Source: Lentzea albida (GTDB lineage: Bacteria; Actinomycetota; Actinomycetes; Mycobacteriales; Pseudonocardiaceae). From it: a stretch of 64,000 bases of DNA. The stretch's first letter is position 1. Each line of letters starts with the position of its first letter. The stretch is from NCBI RefSeq assembly GCF_900111005.1, contig NZ_FOFV01000021.1, forward strand, positions 1 to 64,000, written 5' to 3'. This document shows, piece by piece, positions 44,342 through 52,048 of this stretch. A program made the translations under genes and the position numbers. The notes under the pieces are model-generated. The model saw only the letters and a program-made list of their open reading frames with translations, ran no database searches and was not told the DNA's origin.

Positions 44342-45103
44342 GTGAGCGCCTTGCCCGACCGGAAGCGGTCCCGGCGTGGCCTGGTGTCCGTCGCGGTGGG
44401 GATCCTCCTCGGCGTCGCGAGCATGGCGTTGCCGTCCGTCGACGCGCTGTGGGCCGCCCTGGGAGTGGCGCGCGACCTCCGCACCGGCCACAGCACCGGC
44501 CTCGCGATCCTGTTCCTGTGCCTGGGTTTCCTCGTCGCCCAGTACTTCCAGCAGGAGGAGTTCAAGGCGGAGCTGGAACGGTCGCTGCGGGCGGAGTCGG
44601 CGCGCCTGGAGGCGGGGCTGCCCGCGTTCGGCCTGCTCACCCGGCAGACCGGCGACGAGGCCATGGCCACGCTCACCGGCCTGGTCGCCACCGCTCGTTC
44701 GGTTGCGAACACCAGGATCTCACCGTCCAAGGTGGAGGTCGCCGCCCGCCACGGCGCCGGATCCGCGTGGGACCGGGCCCTGCTCGCCGCCCTGCAGGCG
44801 GGACTGGCCTACCGCGAGGTGGTCAGCCCGAACCACGCCGACCTCGCCCGCTCCCGCAGGGCCGCCATCGCCGGGTCCGCCGGGGTCTACGAGGCCGCGG
44901 TGGTCCGCCACCTCCCGTCGCCGTTCCTGAACTTCATCGTCGTCGAGCAGCGCGACGGCACCAAGGAGGTCTGGTTCGGCTGGCTCGCCTCCCGGACGTC
45001 GGGGTTCGACGGAACCGTAATGCGCACCGGCGAGACCCACGTGGTGAGCCTCTTCGAACGCTGGCACACCGAACTGCTGGGCGCGGGCACCCCGGTTCGC
45101 TGA
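44342..45103 (+). CDS. Membrane protein with cytoplasmic domain, unknown function
   Basis: 253 residues. Basic N-terminus, two predicted membrane helices (LVSVAVGILLGVASMAL; GLAILFLCLGFLVAQYFQ), a coiled-coil-prone acidic stretch (QEEFKAELERSLRAESARLEAG), then an alpha/beta soluble domain ending in FIVVEQRDGTKEVWFGWLASR. Family not recognised. The start is uncertain: GTG 44342 abuts GGGAG, but TTG 44351, eight bases after GGGAGG, is about as likely. Confidence 0.6.
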   Translation: MSALPDRKRSRRGLVSVAVGILLGVASMALPSVDALWAALGVARDLRTGHSTGLAILFLCLGFLVAQYFQQEEFKAELERSLRAESARLEAGLPAFGLLTRQTGDEAMATLTGLVATARSVANTRISPSKVEVAARHGAGSAWDRALLAALQAGLAYREVVSPNHADLARSRRAAIAGSAGVYEAAVVRHLPSPFLNFIVVEQRDGTKEVWFGWLASRTSGFDGTVMRTGETHVVSLFERWHTELLGAGTPVR

Positions 45104-45334
45104 CGGCGGCGGGACCCGATCGACAAATGCCGTTCCCGCAGACCTCGCGACGCGACATTTGCCGACTGCCGCCACCTCGGCCCGTCGACCAGACTGGGCA
45201 TCTGCCGGACGAGCGGAGGGCGAACGACTGTGCGTACGACCACCGGTCGCCCTCCTCCCCCGCGAGTGCGAGAGGACCAGCGGCCCCGACACCGTGGTGG
45301 GATGATCGCCACGCATCGGCAGAAGGGGAGCGTC

Positions 45335-46555
45335 GTGAGCGATGCCGATCTCCAGTCCATTGTGGATGAGCTCGCCGAACGCCTCCAGCGGTCCGTGGCG
45401 ATCGACGACCCGTCGATCCGCCTGATCGCCGCGAGTCGCCACTTCGGCGACGAGGACGCGCTCCGCATCCGGTCGGTGCTGGACCGGGCCATCGAGCCCG
45501 CCGTCGTCGAACACCTCTTCGCCCAGGGCATCGCCCGCTGGACCGGTCCCGGCGTCGTCGCGGTCGAGAACGCCCTGCCCCGCCTCTGCGCTCCCGTGCG
45601 GTGCAACGGGATGCTGCTCGGCTACCTGTGGCTGATCGACGCCGGCGACGCGTTCACCGAGGCGGAGATCGCCGCGGCGGACGAGGCCGCGGCCACCGCG
45701 GGCACCGTGCTGTACCGGCGGTTGCTGCTGCACGAGCGTTCGAAGGCACGTCAGGAGGCCATCCTCCGCGAACTGGTCTCACCGGACGCCGCCGTGCGGG
45801 GGCTCGCGATCGCCGACCTGCACGCCGAGCAGCTCTTCGGGGACGACTTCGGCCACTTCACCGTGCTCTCCGTCCAGCGCCGCACGACGGAGGACGCCGC
45901 CGCGCACCAGGTCGCGTTCGAAGCCGCGCTGGAAGAAGGTGTCCGCGCGGTCACCGACGACGTCGCGCTCATGGTCGCGAACCGCGCTCGTGGCTGGATC
46001 CTGCTCGTCCAGCGGCACCCGCCCGCGAGGGCGCTCGTGGACACGATCGCCGACCGCGTCACCACGAGGCTGCGACGCCTCAGCGACCCCGCCGCCCGCC
46101 TCGCGTTCGGGCTCGGCAACACGGTCACGGACCTCAGGTCGGTCGCGCTGTCCTACGAGCACGCGACGCTGGCCGCCCGTGCCGCGCTGCTGCTGCCGGG
46201 CACGGGGGACCTCGCCCGCTGGGGCGAGCTGGGACCGTACGAGCTGCTGTTGAAGCTGCCGGCGGACGACCTGCTGACCACCGCGCTCACGCCCGCCGTG
46301 GCCGCGCTGGAGCAGGCGGACAACCACGCCGTCCTGATCGGCACGCTGACGACGTTCTTCGACCACGCGGGCAACATCCAGCGGACCGCCGACTCGCTGA
46401 CCATCCACCGCGCCACGCTGTACCAGCGGCTCAAGCGGATCGAGCAGATCACCGGGTGCAGCCTCGACAACGGCGACGACCGCCTGGTGCTGCACCTCGG
46501 CCTCAAGCTGCGCACCCTGGCCGCGGCCTACCGCGGCCAGACCTACCCGAACTGA
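45335..46555 (+). CDS. PucR-type transcriptional regulator with GAF domain
   Basis: 406 residues. A GAF-like N-terminal sensory part (DLQSIVDELAERLQRSVAIDD; RCNGMLLGYLWLIDAGDAFTEAEI), a GGDEF-like middle segment, and the C-terminal HTH of the PucR/CdaR type (NIQRTADSLTIHRATLYQRLKRIEQITGCSLD). GTG 45335 has AAGGGGAG upstream; the earlier starts of the frame lack one. It is followed after 53 bp by an S9 peptidase gene in the same direction and may control it. Confidence 0.87.
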   Translation: MSDADLQSIVDELAERLQRSVAIDDPSIRLIAASRHFGDEDALRIRSVLDRAIEPAVVEHLFAQGIARWTGPGVVAVENALPRLCAPVRCNGMLLGYLWLIDAGDAFTEAEIAAADEAAATAGTVLYRRLLLHERSKARQEAILRELVSPDAAVRGLAIADLHAEQLFGDDFGHFTVLSVQRRTTEDAAAHQVAFEAALEEGVRAVTDDVALMVANRARGWILLVQRHPPARALVDTIADRVTTRLRRLSDPAARLAFGLGNTVTDLRSVALSYEHATLAARAALLLPGTGDLARWGELGPYELLLKLPADDLLTTALTPAVAALEQADNHAVLIGTLTTFFDHAGNIQRTADSLTIHRATLYQRLKRIEQITGCSLDNGDDRLVLHLGLKLRTLAAAYRGQTYPN

Positions 46556-46608
46556 CCGGAAACCCCGGCCGGGAGACGCGCGTCCGCCGGGGGAAGGGAG
46601 TGTCCAGG

Positions 46609-48588
46609 ATGGCCTCGTCCAGGGAAACGGCGCACACCGAGCAGGGCGACTTCGTGCTGGGGCACCTGCTCGCCGTGCACGAGCCGGGCTTCGGCAAGCC
46701 GTCGAACCTGCGCGAACCGCACGTGACCCGCGACGGCACCCGCACGGTCGTGACCGCCGACGTCCTGGACGGCCTGCGAGGAAGGCCGCGCACCGCGCTC
46801 TACACCGCCACCGACGGCCGCTTCCGGCAGGTCTCGGCGCTCGGCGGCTCGGCGCGCTCCGGCCGGTTCTCCCCGGACGGGCGCACGCTGGCGTTCCTCG
46901 CGGACCGGGCCGTGCCCGGCGTGTTCCAGCTGCACCTGCGCGCCGACGGTGACCTCGGCGAGGCGGAGCCCGCGCCGGCCGTGCCCGGCACCGTCGAGTA
47001 CCTGCACTGGTCCCCCGACGGCCGCCGGGTCCTGCTCGGCGTGGCGGGACTCGGCGCCGAACTCTCCGGCGGCCAGGGTTCCGGCACCAACCACGCCGCC
47101 GACCGGGCCGAGCCCTGGTTCCCGCACGTCGAGGACGAGGTGGGCGACGAGGCGTGGCGGAGCCTGTGGGTGTACACCCCGGCGACCGGCGTGCTGCACC
47201 GGCTGTCGCCGGAGGGCCTCAACTGCTGGGAGGCGGGTTGGAGCGGACCGGACCGCGTCGCGGCCATCAGTTCCACGGCCCCCGGCGAGGACGACTGGTA
47301 CGACGCGGCCCTCACCCTGATCGACCTCGGCGGCGGCGTGCGGACCCTGCTGACGAGCGAGGTCCAGCTCGGTCTCCCGGCCGGCTCCCCCGACGGCCGG
47401 GTCGTCGCGGTCGTGGAGGCGGTGTGCAGCGACCGCTGGCTCGTCGCGGGCGACCTGCTGCTGCTCGACGTCGAGTCCGGCGAGACGCGCCGCATCGACA
47501 CCCGCGGCGTCGACGTCACCCGCCTCGACTGGATCGACGACGTGCGGCTCGGTTACCTCGGGCAACGCCACCTGAACTCGGTCGCCGGGGTGCTCGACAC
47601 CACGAGCGGCGGCGTGTCCGAGGTCTTCGACACGCCCGTCGCCTGCGGCGGGAGCACGGGCATGCACACCGACGGCGCCTTCACCGCGGACGGCCGCGTG
47701 TGCACGGTCCACGACTCCTACCGGCTCCCGCCGCAGCTGGTGCTGTCGGGCGAGGGCGGCGACCGGGTGCTCGCCTCCACGTCCCACCCCGGTACCGACC
47801 ACCTGCTCTCGGTCGCCGGCACCTCCGCACCGGTGAGCTGGCGCGCGCCGGACGGCCTGGAGATCGAGGGAATCCTGTGCACCCCGGACGGCGACGGGCC
47901 GTTCCCGCTCGTCGTGAACATCCACGGCGGCCCGATCTGGCAGTTCCGCGACATGTGGTCGATGCGCTCCCAGTGGGTCCCGCTGCTGGTCGCGCGCGGC
48001 TACGCGGTGCTCAACCCGAACCCGCGCGGCAGTTCCGGCCGCGGCCAGGCCTTCGCCGGCATGGTCGCCGGTGACATGGGCGGCGCGGACACCCACGACA
48101 TCCTGTCCGCGATCGACGCGCTGGTCGACCGCGGTGTCGCGGACCCCACCAGGATCGGCCTGATCGGCGGGAGCTACGGCGGTTTCATGTCGTCTTGGCT
48201 CGTCACGCAGGACGACAGGTTCGCCGCGGCCGTGCCGGTCGCCCCGGTGACCGACTGGCGCAGCCAGAACCTCACGAGCAACATCGCCGCCTGGGGCGCC
48301 CGCTTCCTCAGCCCGAGCCCGGACGACCGCGAGGCCCGCACCCTCGACCGCAGCCCGGTGGTGCACGCGGGCAAGGCACGCACCCCGTGCCTCAACGTGG
48401 CGGGCGCCCTGGACAACTGCACACCGCCCGGGCAGGCCCTGGAGTTCCACCGCGCCCTGCGCGCGAACGGCGTGCCGTCGGCGCTGGTCGTCTACCCGCA
48501 GGAGGGACACGGCGTGCGCGGCTACCCCGCGCAGATCGACTTCCTCACGAGGGTGCTGGCGTGGTTCGAACGCCACATGCCCGCCTGA
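46609..48588 (+). CDS. S9 family prolyl-oligopeptidase-like serine peptidase
   Basis: 659 residues, no signal peptide. N-terminal seven-bladed beta-propeller (RFSPDGRTLAFLAD; YLHWSPDGRRVLLGVAG; CWEAGWSGPDRVAAIS) and a C-terminal alpha/beta-hydrolase with GGSYGGF (Ser522), a later Asp in VAGALDNCTPP and a His in PQEGHG. It probably trims short peptides, acylaminoacyl-peptidase-like. AAGGGAG precedes ATG 46609. A strong hairpin follows the stop. Likely cotranscribed with the PucR gene. Confidence 0.9.
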   Translation: MASSRETAHTEQGDFVLGHLLAVHEPGFGKPSNLREPHVTRDGTRTVVTADVLDGLRGRPRTALYTATDGRFRQVSALGGSARSGRFSPDGRTLAFLADRAVPGVFQLHLRADGDLGEAEPAPAVPGTVEYLHWSPDGRRVLLGVAGLGAELSGGQGSGTNHAADRAEPWFPHVEDEVGDEAWRSLWVYTPATGVLHRLSPEGLNCWEAGWSGPDRVAAISSTAPGEDDWYDAALTLIDLGGGVRTLLTSEVQLGLPAGSPDGRVVAVVEAVCSDRWLVAGDLLLLDVESGETRRIDTRGVDVTRLDWIDDVRLGYLGQRHLNSVAGVLDTTSGGVSEVFDTPVACGGSTGMHTDGAFTADGRVCTVHDSYRLPPQLVLSGEGGDRVLASTSHPGTDHLLSVAGTSAPVSWRAPDGLEIEGILCTPDGDGPFPLVVNIHGGPIWQFRDMWSMRSQWVPLLVARGYAVLNPNPRGSSGRGQAFAGMVAGDMGGADTHDILSAIDALVDRGVADPTRIGLIGGSYGGFMSSWLVTQDDRFAAAVPVAPVTDWRSQNLTSNIAAWGARFLSPSPDDREARTLDRSPVVHAGKARTPCLNVAGALDNCTPPGQALEFHRALRANGVPSALVVYPQEGHGVRGYPAQIDFLTRVLAWFERHMPA

Positions 48589-48624
48589 GCCGCCGCGGGC
48601 GCGACAACACCTCCCGCAGACGAA

Positions 48625-48658
48625 CGGCAGCGGCGGCACCGAAGTGCCGCCGCTGCCG
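48625..48658. terminator. Bidirectional terminator
   Basis: Perfect 15-bp stem with arms CGGCAGCGGCGGCAC and its complement around a CGAA tetraloop, between the convergent S9 peptidase and DUF4342 genes. No T-tract. Confidence 0.75.
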
Positions 48659-48692
48659 CCGATCCCCCGCCGCGATCAAGCGCGGCCCCCGG

Positions 48693-48992
48693 TCACACCC
48701 GCTCGGCCTCGACCGTCGTCGCAGGCTGGTCGCCGGGCGCGGCGGGCTGCTCGCGGTTCTCGAGCGTGATCCCGCACTTGCCGACGAGCGCGACACCGGC
48801 ACCGATCGTCGTGGCCACCGGAGCGGCCAGCGCCGCGACCAGCCCGATCGCGACCGGCACCTCCAGCACCACGTCGTCCTTGCTGTCGCGCACGACGACG
48901 CGACGGTTGATGCCCTCGCTGACCAGCCCGCGAACGGCGTCGACCACCGAGTCGACGGCGGTGCGGGCGGTCTCGGACCTGGATTCAGTCAT
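48693..48992 (-). CDS. DUF4342-like small protein
   Basis: 99 residues. N-terminal helix (ETARTAVDSVVDAVRGLVSEG), then RRVVVRDSKDDVVLEVPVAIGLVAALAAPVATTIGAGVALV with a hydrophobic Gly/Ala-rich segment, and a short Pro/Ala/Glu tail. This matches the DUF4342 layout (an N-terminal UBA-like helix plus hydrophobic stretch). Function unknown. GAGGAGAG precedes the ATG. The 217-bp gap to the Rpf gene holds nothing else I can support. Confidence 0.7.
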   Translation of the reverse strand: MTESRSETARTAVDSVVDAVRGLVSEGINRRVVVRDSKDDVVLEVPVAIGLVAALAAPVATTIGAGVALVGKCGITLENREQPAAPGDQPATTVEAERV

Positions 48993-49209
48993 TGCTCTCC
49001 TCGTACTGCGGATCTCCCCTGACAGACTCCAGCCTGCCCGTGTCCGGGCGCCCTGCCATCAGGGTTTCCCCCTGACCTCCACCTGAGATGTCCCCCGGTC
49101 GTCTCAGCAGGACGAGGTTCCGGGGCCGCACGTCTCGCCGACACCTCGGGCGCGAGACCCCGCTGAGGTCCCGCGCCCGAAGCCCTGCGGCACTACCCGC
49201 CGACCGGCG

Positions 49210-49800
49210 TCACTTCGTCGCGATCTTGTCGCCCGGCCTGATCAGGTCGGGGTTCGTCAGGAACTTGGCGTTCTTCGCCACCAGGGCCTGCCAGCCGCCC
49301 TCGATCCGCAGCTCCTCGGCGATGCGGCTGAGCGTGTCGCCGTCCTTCACCGTGTAGTCGCCGTCGGGGTTGCTGGTGGACGGCGCGGCCGCCGGTGCCA
49401 CGGGAACCGCGCGCGGCACGGCTCGGCCGGAGACCGGCCGCTGCCCCTGGCGGACCGGCTGCGGGGCACCTGCGGAGGCACGCCGCCCGCACGTCCCCCA
49501 GGCCCCGATCCCCTGCGTGCGCAACACGTTCTCGGCGACTCGGATCTGTTCCTCGCGGGAGGCCTGGTCGGCCCGGCCCGCCCCGCCGTTGGCCTGCCAG
49601 GTCGACTGGCTGAACTGGAGTCCGCCGTAGTAGCCGTTGCCCGTGTTGGTGGACCAGTTGTTGCCGCTCTCGCACTGCGCGATCCGATCCCAGTCGACCG
49701 GCGCCGAGGCGGAGGCGGTGCCCGCCGCGGTGGCGAAGGCCGTCGCGGAGACGGCGACGAGAACGGCACGACCGGCGAAGTTGCCACGAAGATGACGCAT
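49210..49800 (-). CDS. Resuscitation-promoting factor-type transglycosylase with LysM
   Basis: 196 residues. Signal peptide (FAGRAVLVAVSATAFATAAGTASA), then the Rpf domain (VDWDRIAQCESGNNWSTNTGNGYYGGLQFSQSTWQANGG, with the catalytic Glu in C-E-S-G), a Pro/Ala linker, and a C-terminal LysM (DYTVKDGDTLSRIAEELRIEGGWQALVAKN). It should cleave peptidoglycan during growth or spore outgrowth. ATG 49800 has AAAAGGG upstream. I looked for the c-di-AMP riboswitch often found before rpf genes and do not see it. Confidence 0.93.
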   Translation of the reverse strand: MRHLRGNFAGRAVLVAVSATAFATAAGTASASAPVDWDRIAQCESGNNWSTNTGNGYYGGLQFSQSTWQANGGAGRADQASREEQIRVAENVLRTQGIGAWGTCGRRASAGAPQPVRQGQRPVSGRAVPRAVPVAPAAAPSTSNPDGDYTVKDGDTLSRIAEELRIEGGWQALVAKNAKFLTNPDLIRPGDKIATK

Positions 49801-50125
49801 GTCCCTTTTCGCACACCGCCTCGCTCTCGCCTGCAGCAGCGCCTGTCCGGCGGGGGCTTTCGTCCGTGACGTGGACAGGGCGCGCCGCTGGACAGGTGAG
49901 CGGGCGGCATGCCCTGGTGGTGCAGCGGCCTGACGACCGCAGGCTGGACCGTAAGGACGCTCCGGCGGATCCGCACGACCGGAGGCGGGCAAGATCACCC
50001 GATGGGTGCCGATCACGTGCGCGGCGTTTCAGCGGCGCACCGCGAACCGACGACCGGGTGTCGAAGATCTTGATCGTGGGCACCCTCCCCGCGTCACCAC
50101 GATCCCCACCGGCGAGGAGGCCGCG

Positions 50126-50353
50126 ATGAAGGGCGATGTCGAGACCTACCACGAGAACGGGACCTGGAAGAACAAGGTCGAAGGCAACTCCCAGGCGTCG
50201 AGCACGCACGACACCAAGGACGAGGCGAGCGCCAAGGGCCGCGAGATGGCCGCCGAACACGGTGTCGAGCACATCATCCGCAAGCAGGACGGCACGATCG
50301 GTGAGCGGAACACGTACCCGCGCGAGCGCGACCCGCGCAACATCCCGGGCTGA
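50126..50353 (+). CDS. DUF2188 small protein
   Basis: 75 residues. The pattern VETYHENGTWKNKVEGN, SSTHDTKDEASAKGREMAAEHGVEHIIRKQDGTIGERNTY is DUF2188: a small alpha/beta fold of unknown function, widespread in actinobacteria. AGGAGG precedes ATG 50126. The longer upstream frame has no ribosome site. Confidence 0.8.
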   Translation: MKGDVETYHENGTWKNKVEGNSQASSTHDTKDEASAKGREMAAEHGVEHIIRKQDGTIGERNTYPRERDPRNIPG

Positions 50354-50426
50354 GCGGAACGGGTGCGGGGGAGGCGACTCCCCCGCACCGCAGCGGGACC
50401 GGCAGGGCACGCCCGATCACCGCGAC

Positions 50427-50472
50427 GCCGAAGGCGAGCCGTGTGATCGGTGCGAAGCCGAAGGCGAGCCGT
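50427..50472. repeat. Two 30-bp direct repeats
   Basis: GCCGAAGGCGAGCCGT occurs at 50427-50442 and again at 50457-50472, within a 30-bp unit that starts GATC. Only two copies, so not a CRISPR array. Confidence 0.6.
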
Positions 50473-50490
50473 CCTGAGCAAAGAGGTACC

Positions 50491-50634
50491 GGCGGTGGGG
50501 TCCCATCACGAGTCGCGCCACAGCTCTTGCTGCATGCGAGGAGAGGTGTCAAGCGGACACGCTTTTCGTCCGCTTGACACCCCTCCTCGCATGTGGCTCG
50601 CTCCTGGTGCGGCTTGGGATGGGACCCCACCGCC
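50491..50634. repeat. Nested inverted-repeat element (144 bp)
   Basis: Outer perfect arms of 17 bp (50491-50507 and 50618-50634), around an inner long hairpin whose perfect 14-bp core GGTGTCAAGCGGAC pairs with its complement at 50568-50581, extended on both sides with one mismatch (about 50533-50593). It sits in the 490-bp gap 50354-50843, which otherwise shows no gene I can support. Possible repeat element or structured RNA. Confidence 0.65.
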
Positions 50635-50843
50635 ACCGCAACCAAACTACGAAACAGGCAGCCGCTCTACGCAACAGGCGTGCCATCTACCTGCCCACAG
50701 CGCTAACCCCCTGATCAGATTGCCGGGGTCTGGGGCAGAGCCCCAGGGGAAGCACGCACCAGAAACAGGCCGCACGCAAAACAACCACCCGCACAAGCCG
50801 CGCCCGCACAAACAGCCCACCCTCACAACAACAAGCCCCACCC

Positions 50844-51848
50844 TCACCGCTGATGCAACTGGGTAACCGTCCCCTCCTCAGGCATGCGCACCAACGGCTG
50901 CAAAGGCAACTCCCCAGCACTGTCCACTGTGGTCTCCAAGTGCCGCAACATGATCCCCTCACGCAACGCCCAAGGACAAACCCGCAGCCGCTCCACCCCA
51001 ATGGCGCTCATAGTGGCGTGCGCGACCACAGCACCGGCAAGGATCTGCCGAGCACGCGACTGCGAAACCCCGCGCAACCGCCCCCGCTGCGCCGCGGACA
51101 TCGCAGCCAGCCGCGGGATCCAGCAGCGGACGTCGTCGGTGGTGAGGTGGCGCGGGACGAACGGGCCCTCGCGCTGCGGTGGCGCGCCCGCGAGCCGGGC
51201 GAGTTGCTTGAACGTCTTCGACGTGGCGACGACCCGGCGCGGCACGCTCTCCCACCGCAGCCGGTCCACCACCTCTCCCAGCGTCTCGCGCACGTGCCGG
51301 CGCAACGCCTTCAGCTCCCCGCGCCGGGGCGGGTCGTGGTGGAGGAACGCCCTCGTCAACCGGCCCGCGCCGAGCGGCAGCGACAGCGCGAGCTCGGGAT
51401 CGGCGTCCCGTCCGAGTGCGATCTCCATCGACCCGCCGCCGATGTCCAGCACCAGCAACCGGCCGACGGACCACCCGTACCAGCGGTGCGCGGCGAGGTA
51501 GGTGAGGCGCGCCTCGTGTTCGCCCGACAGGAACTGCGGGCGCAGGCCCACCTCGGCCTCGATGCGGTCGACGATCTCGTCGCGGTTGGCCGCGTCGCGC
51601 ACGGCCGAGGTCGCGAACGGGTACAGCTGGTCCACTCCGTGCCGGTAGGCGGCGGCCGCCGCGCCGCCCACGGCCCTGACCACCCGCTCGACCCCGGCCG
51701 GGCTGATCGACCCGTCCGGCTCGATCTCCTCGCCGAGAAGCGTCGGCTCCTTCACCGAGTGGGCGGGCAGGGGCGGCGCACCAGGGCGCACGTCGACGAC
51801 CTGCAGCTGTGCGGAGTTCGACCCGATGTCCAGCACACCAAGACGCAT
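50844..51848 (-). CDS. Ppx/GppA family phosphatase
   Basis: 334 residues, exopolyphosphatase/pppGpp phosphatase fold. Actin-like ATPase pattern: LGVLDIGSNSAQLQVVDVRP at the N-terminus, LYPFATSAVRDAANRDEI, and the second phosphate loop LLVLDIGGGSMEIALGRD, followed by SLPLGAGRLTRAF. It may act on polyphosphate or (p)ppGpp, linking to the neighbouring stress-signalling genes. ATG 51848 lies six bases from a TATGCG -10-like element, so leaderless transcription is possible. Confidence 0.9.
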   Translation of the reverse strand: MRLGVLDIGSNSAQLQVVDVRPGAPPLPAHSVKEPTLLGEEIEPDGSISPAGVERVVRAVGGAAAAAYRHGVDQLYPFATSAVRDAANRDEIVDRIEAEVGLRPQFLSGEHEARLTYLAAHRWYGWSVGRLLVLDIGGGSMEIALGRDADPELALSLPLGAGRLTRAFLHHDPPRRGELKALRRHVRETLGEVVDRLRWESVPRRVVATSKTFKQLARLAGAPPQREGPFVPRHLTTDDVRCWIPRLAAMSAAQRGRLRGVSQSRARQILAGAVVAHATMSAIGVERLRVCPWALREGIMLRHLETTVDSAGELPLQPLVRMPEEGTVTQLHQR

Positions 51849-51930
51849 GCGCTGCGCATACCCACGGCCGGGCGTCTCAACCGGCGGAGGGCTTGGAACC
51901 AGCCTCTCCGGGGTAATGACAGTGCAGCCG

Positions 51931-52003
51931 TACGATGCGGCTGACGCGCGTCGAGCAGCCGGCGCCGTGGCCTCCGGTCCGACGAACGAGGGAGCACCGC
52001 GGT
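51931..52003 (+). promoter_or_regulatory. Duplicated promoter/leader, copy 1
   Basis: TACGAT (51931-51936) is a -10-like hexamer. Seventeen bases from it (51948-51970) lies a 23-bp block, followed by a GAGGGAGCACCGCGG leader. The same arrangement, with identical spacing between TACGAT and the block, precedes the GAF-ANTAR gene at 59025-59094. Confidence 0.65.
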
Positions 52004-52048
52004 ATGGCTCAGAACTCCGGGAGCCGTGCTGGAGGCGGTGCGAGATGA
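52004..52048 (+). CDS. Short leader ORF overlapping the sensor phosphatase gene
   Basis: ATG GCT ... TGA encodes 14 residues (MAQNSGSRAGGGAR). The stop overlaps the ATG of the next gene as ATGA. It has GAGGGAG upstream, and the corresponding ATG at the second copy of the leader starts the GAF-ANTAR gene. It may be a leader peptide that couples translation or the relic of an ancestral start. Confidence 0.4.
   Translation: MAQNSGSRAGGGAR

Noticed and set aside
45121..45163. CAAATG/CATTTG inverted repeat between the membrane protein and PucR genes
   Set aside because: The arms are only 6 bp and 26 bp apart, so chance is likely.
49801..50010. c-di-AMP riboswitch before the Rpf gene
   Set aside because: I looked for the conserved loops on the minus strand and did not find them; only a ribosome site is convincing.
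50427..50472. CRISPR-like repeat
   Set aside because: Only two copies with a 14-base separation and no further units or cas genes.
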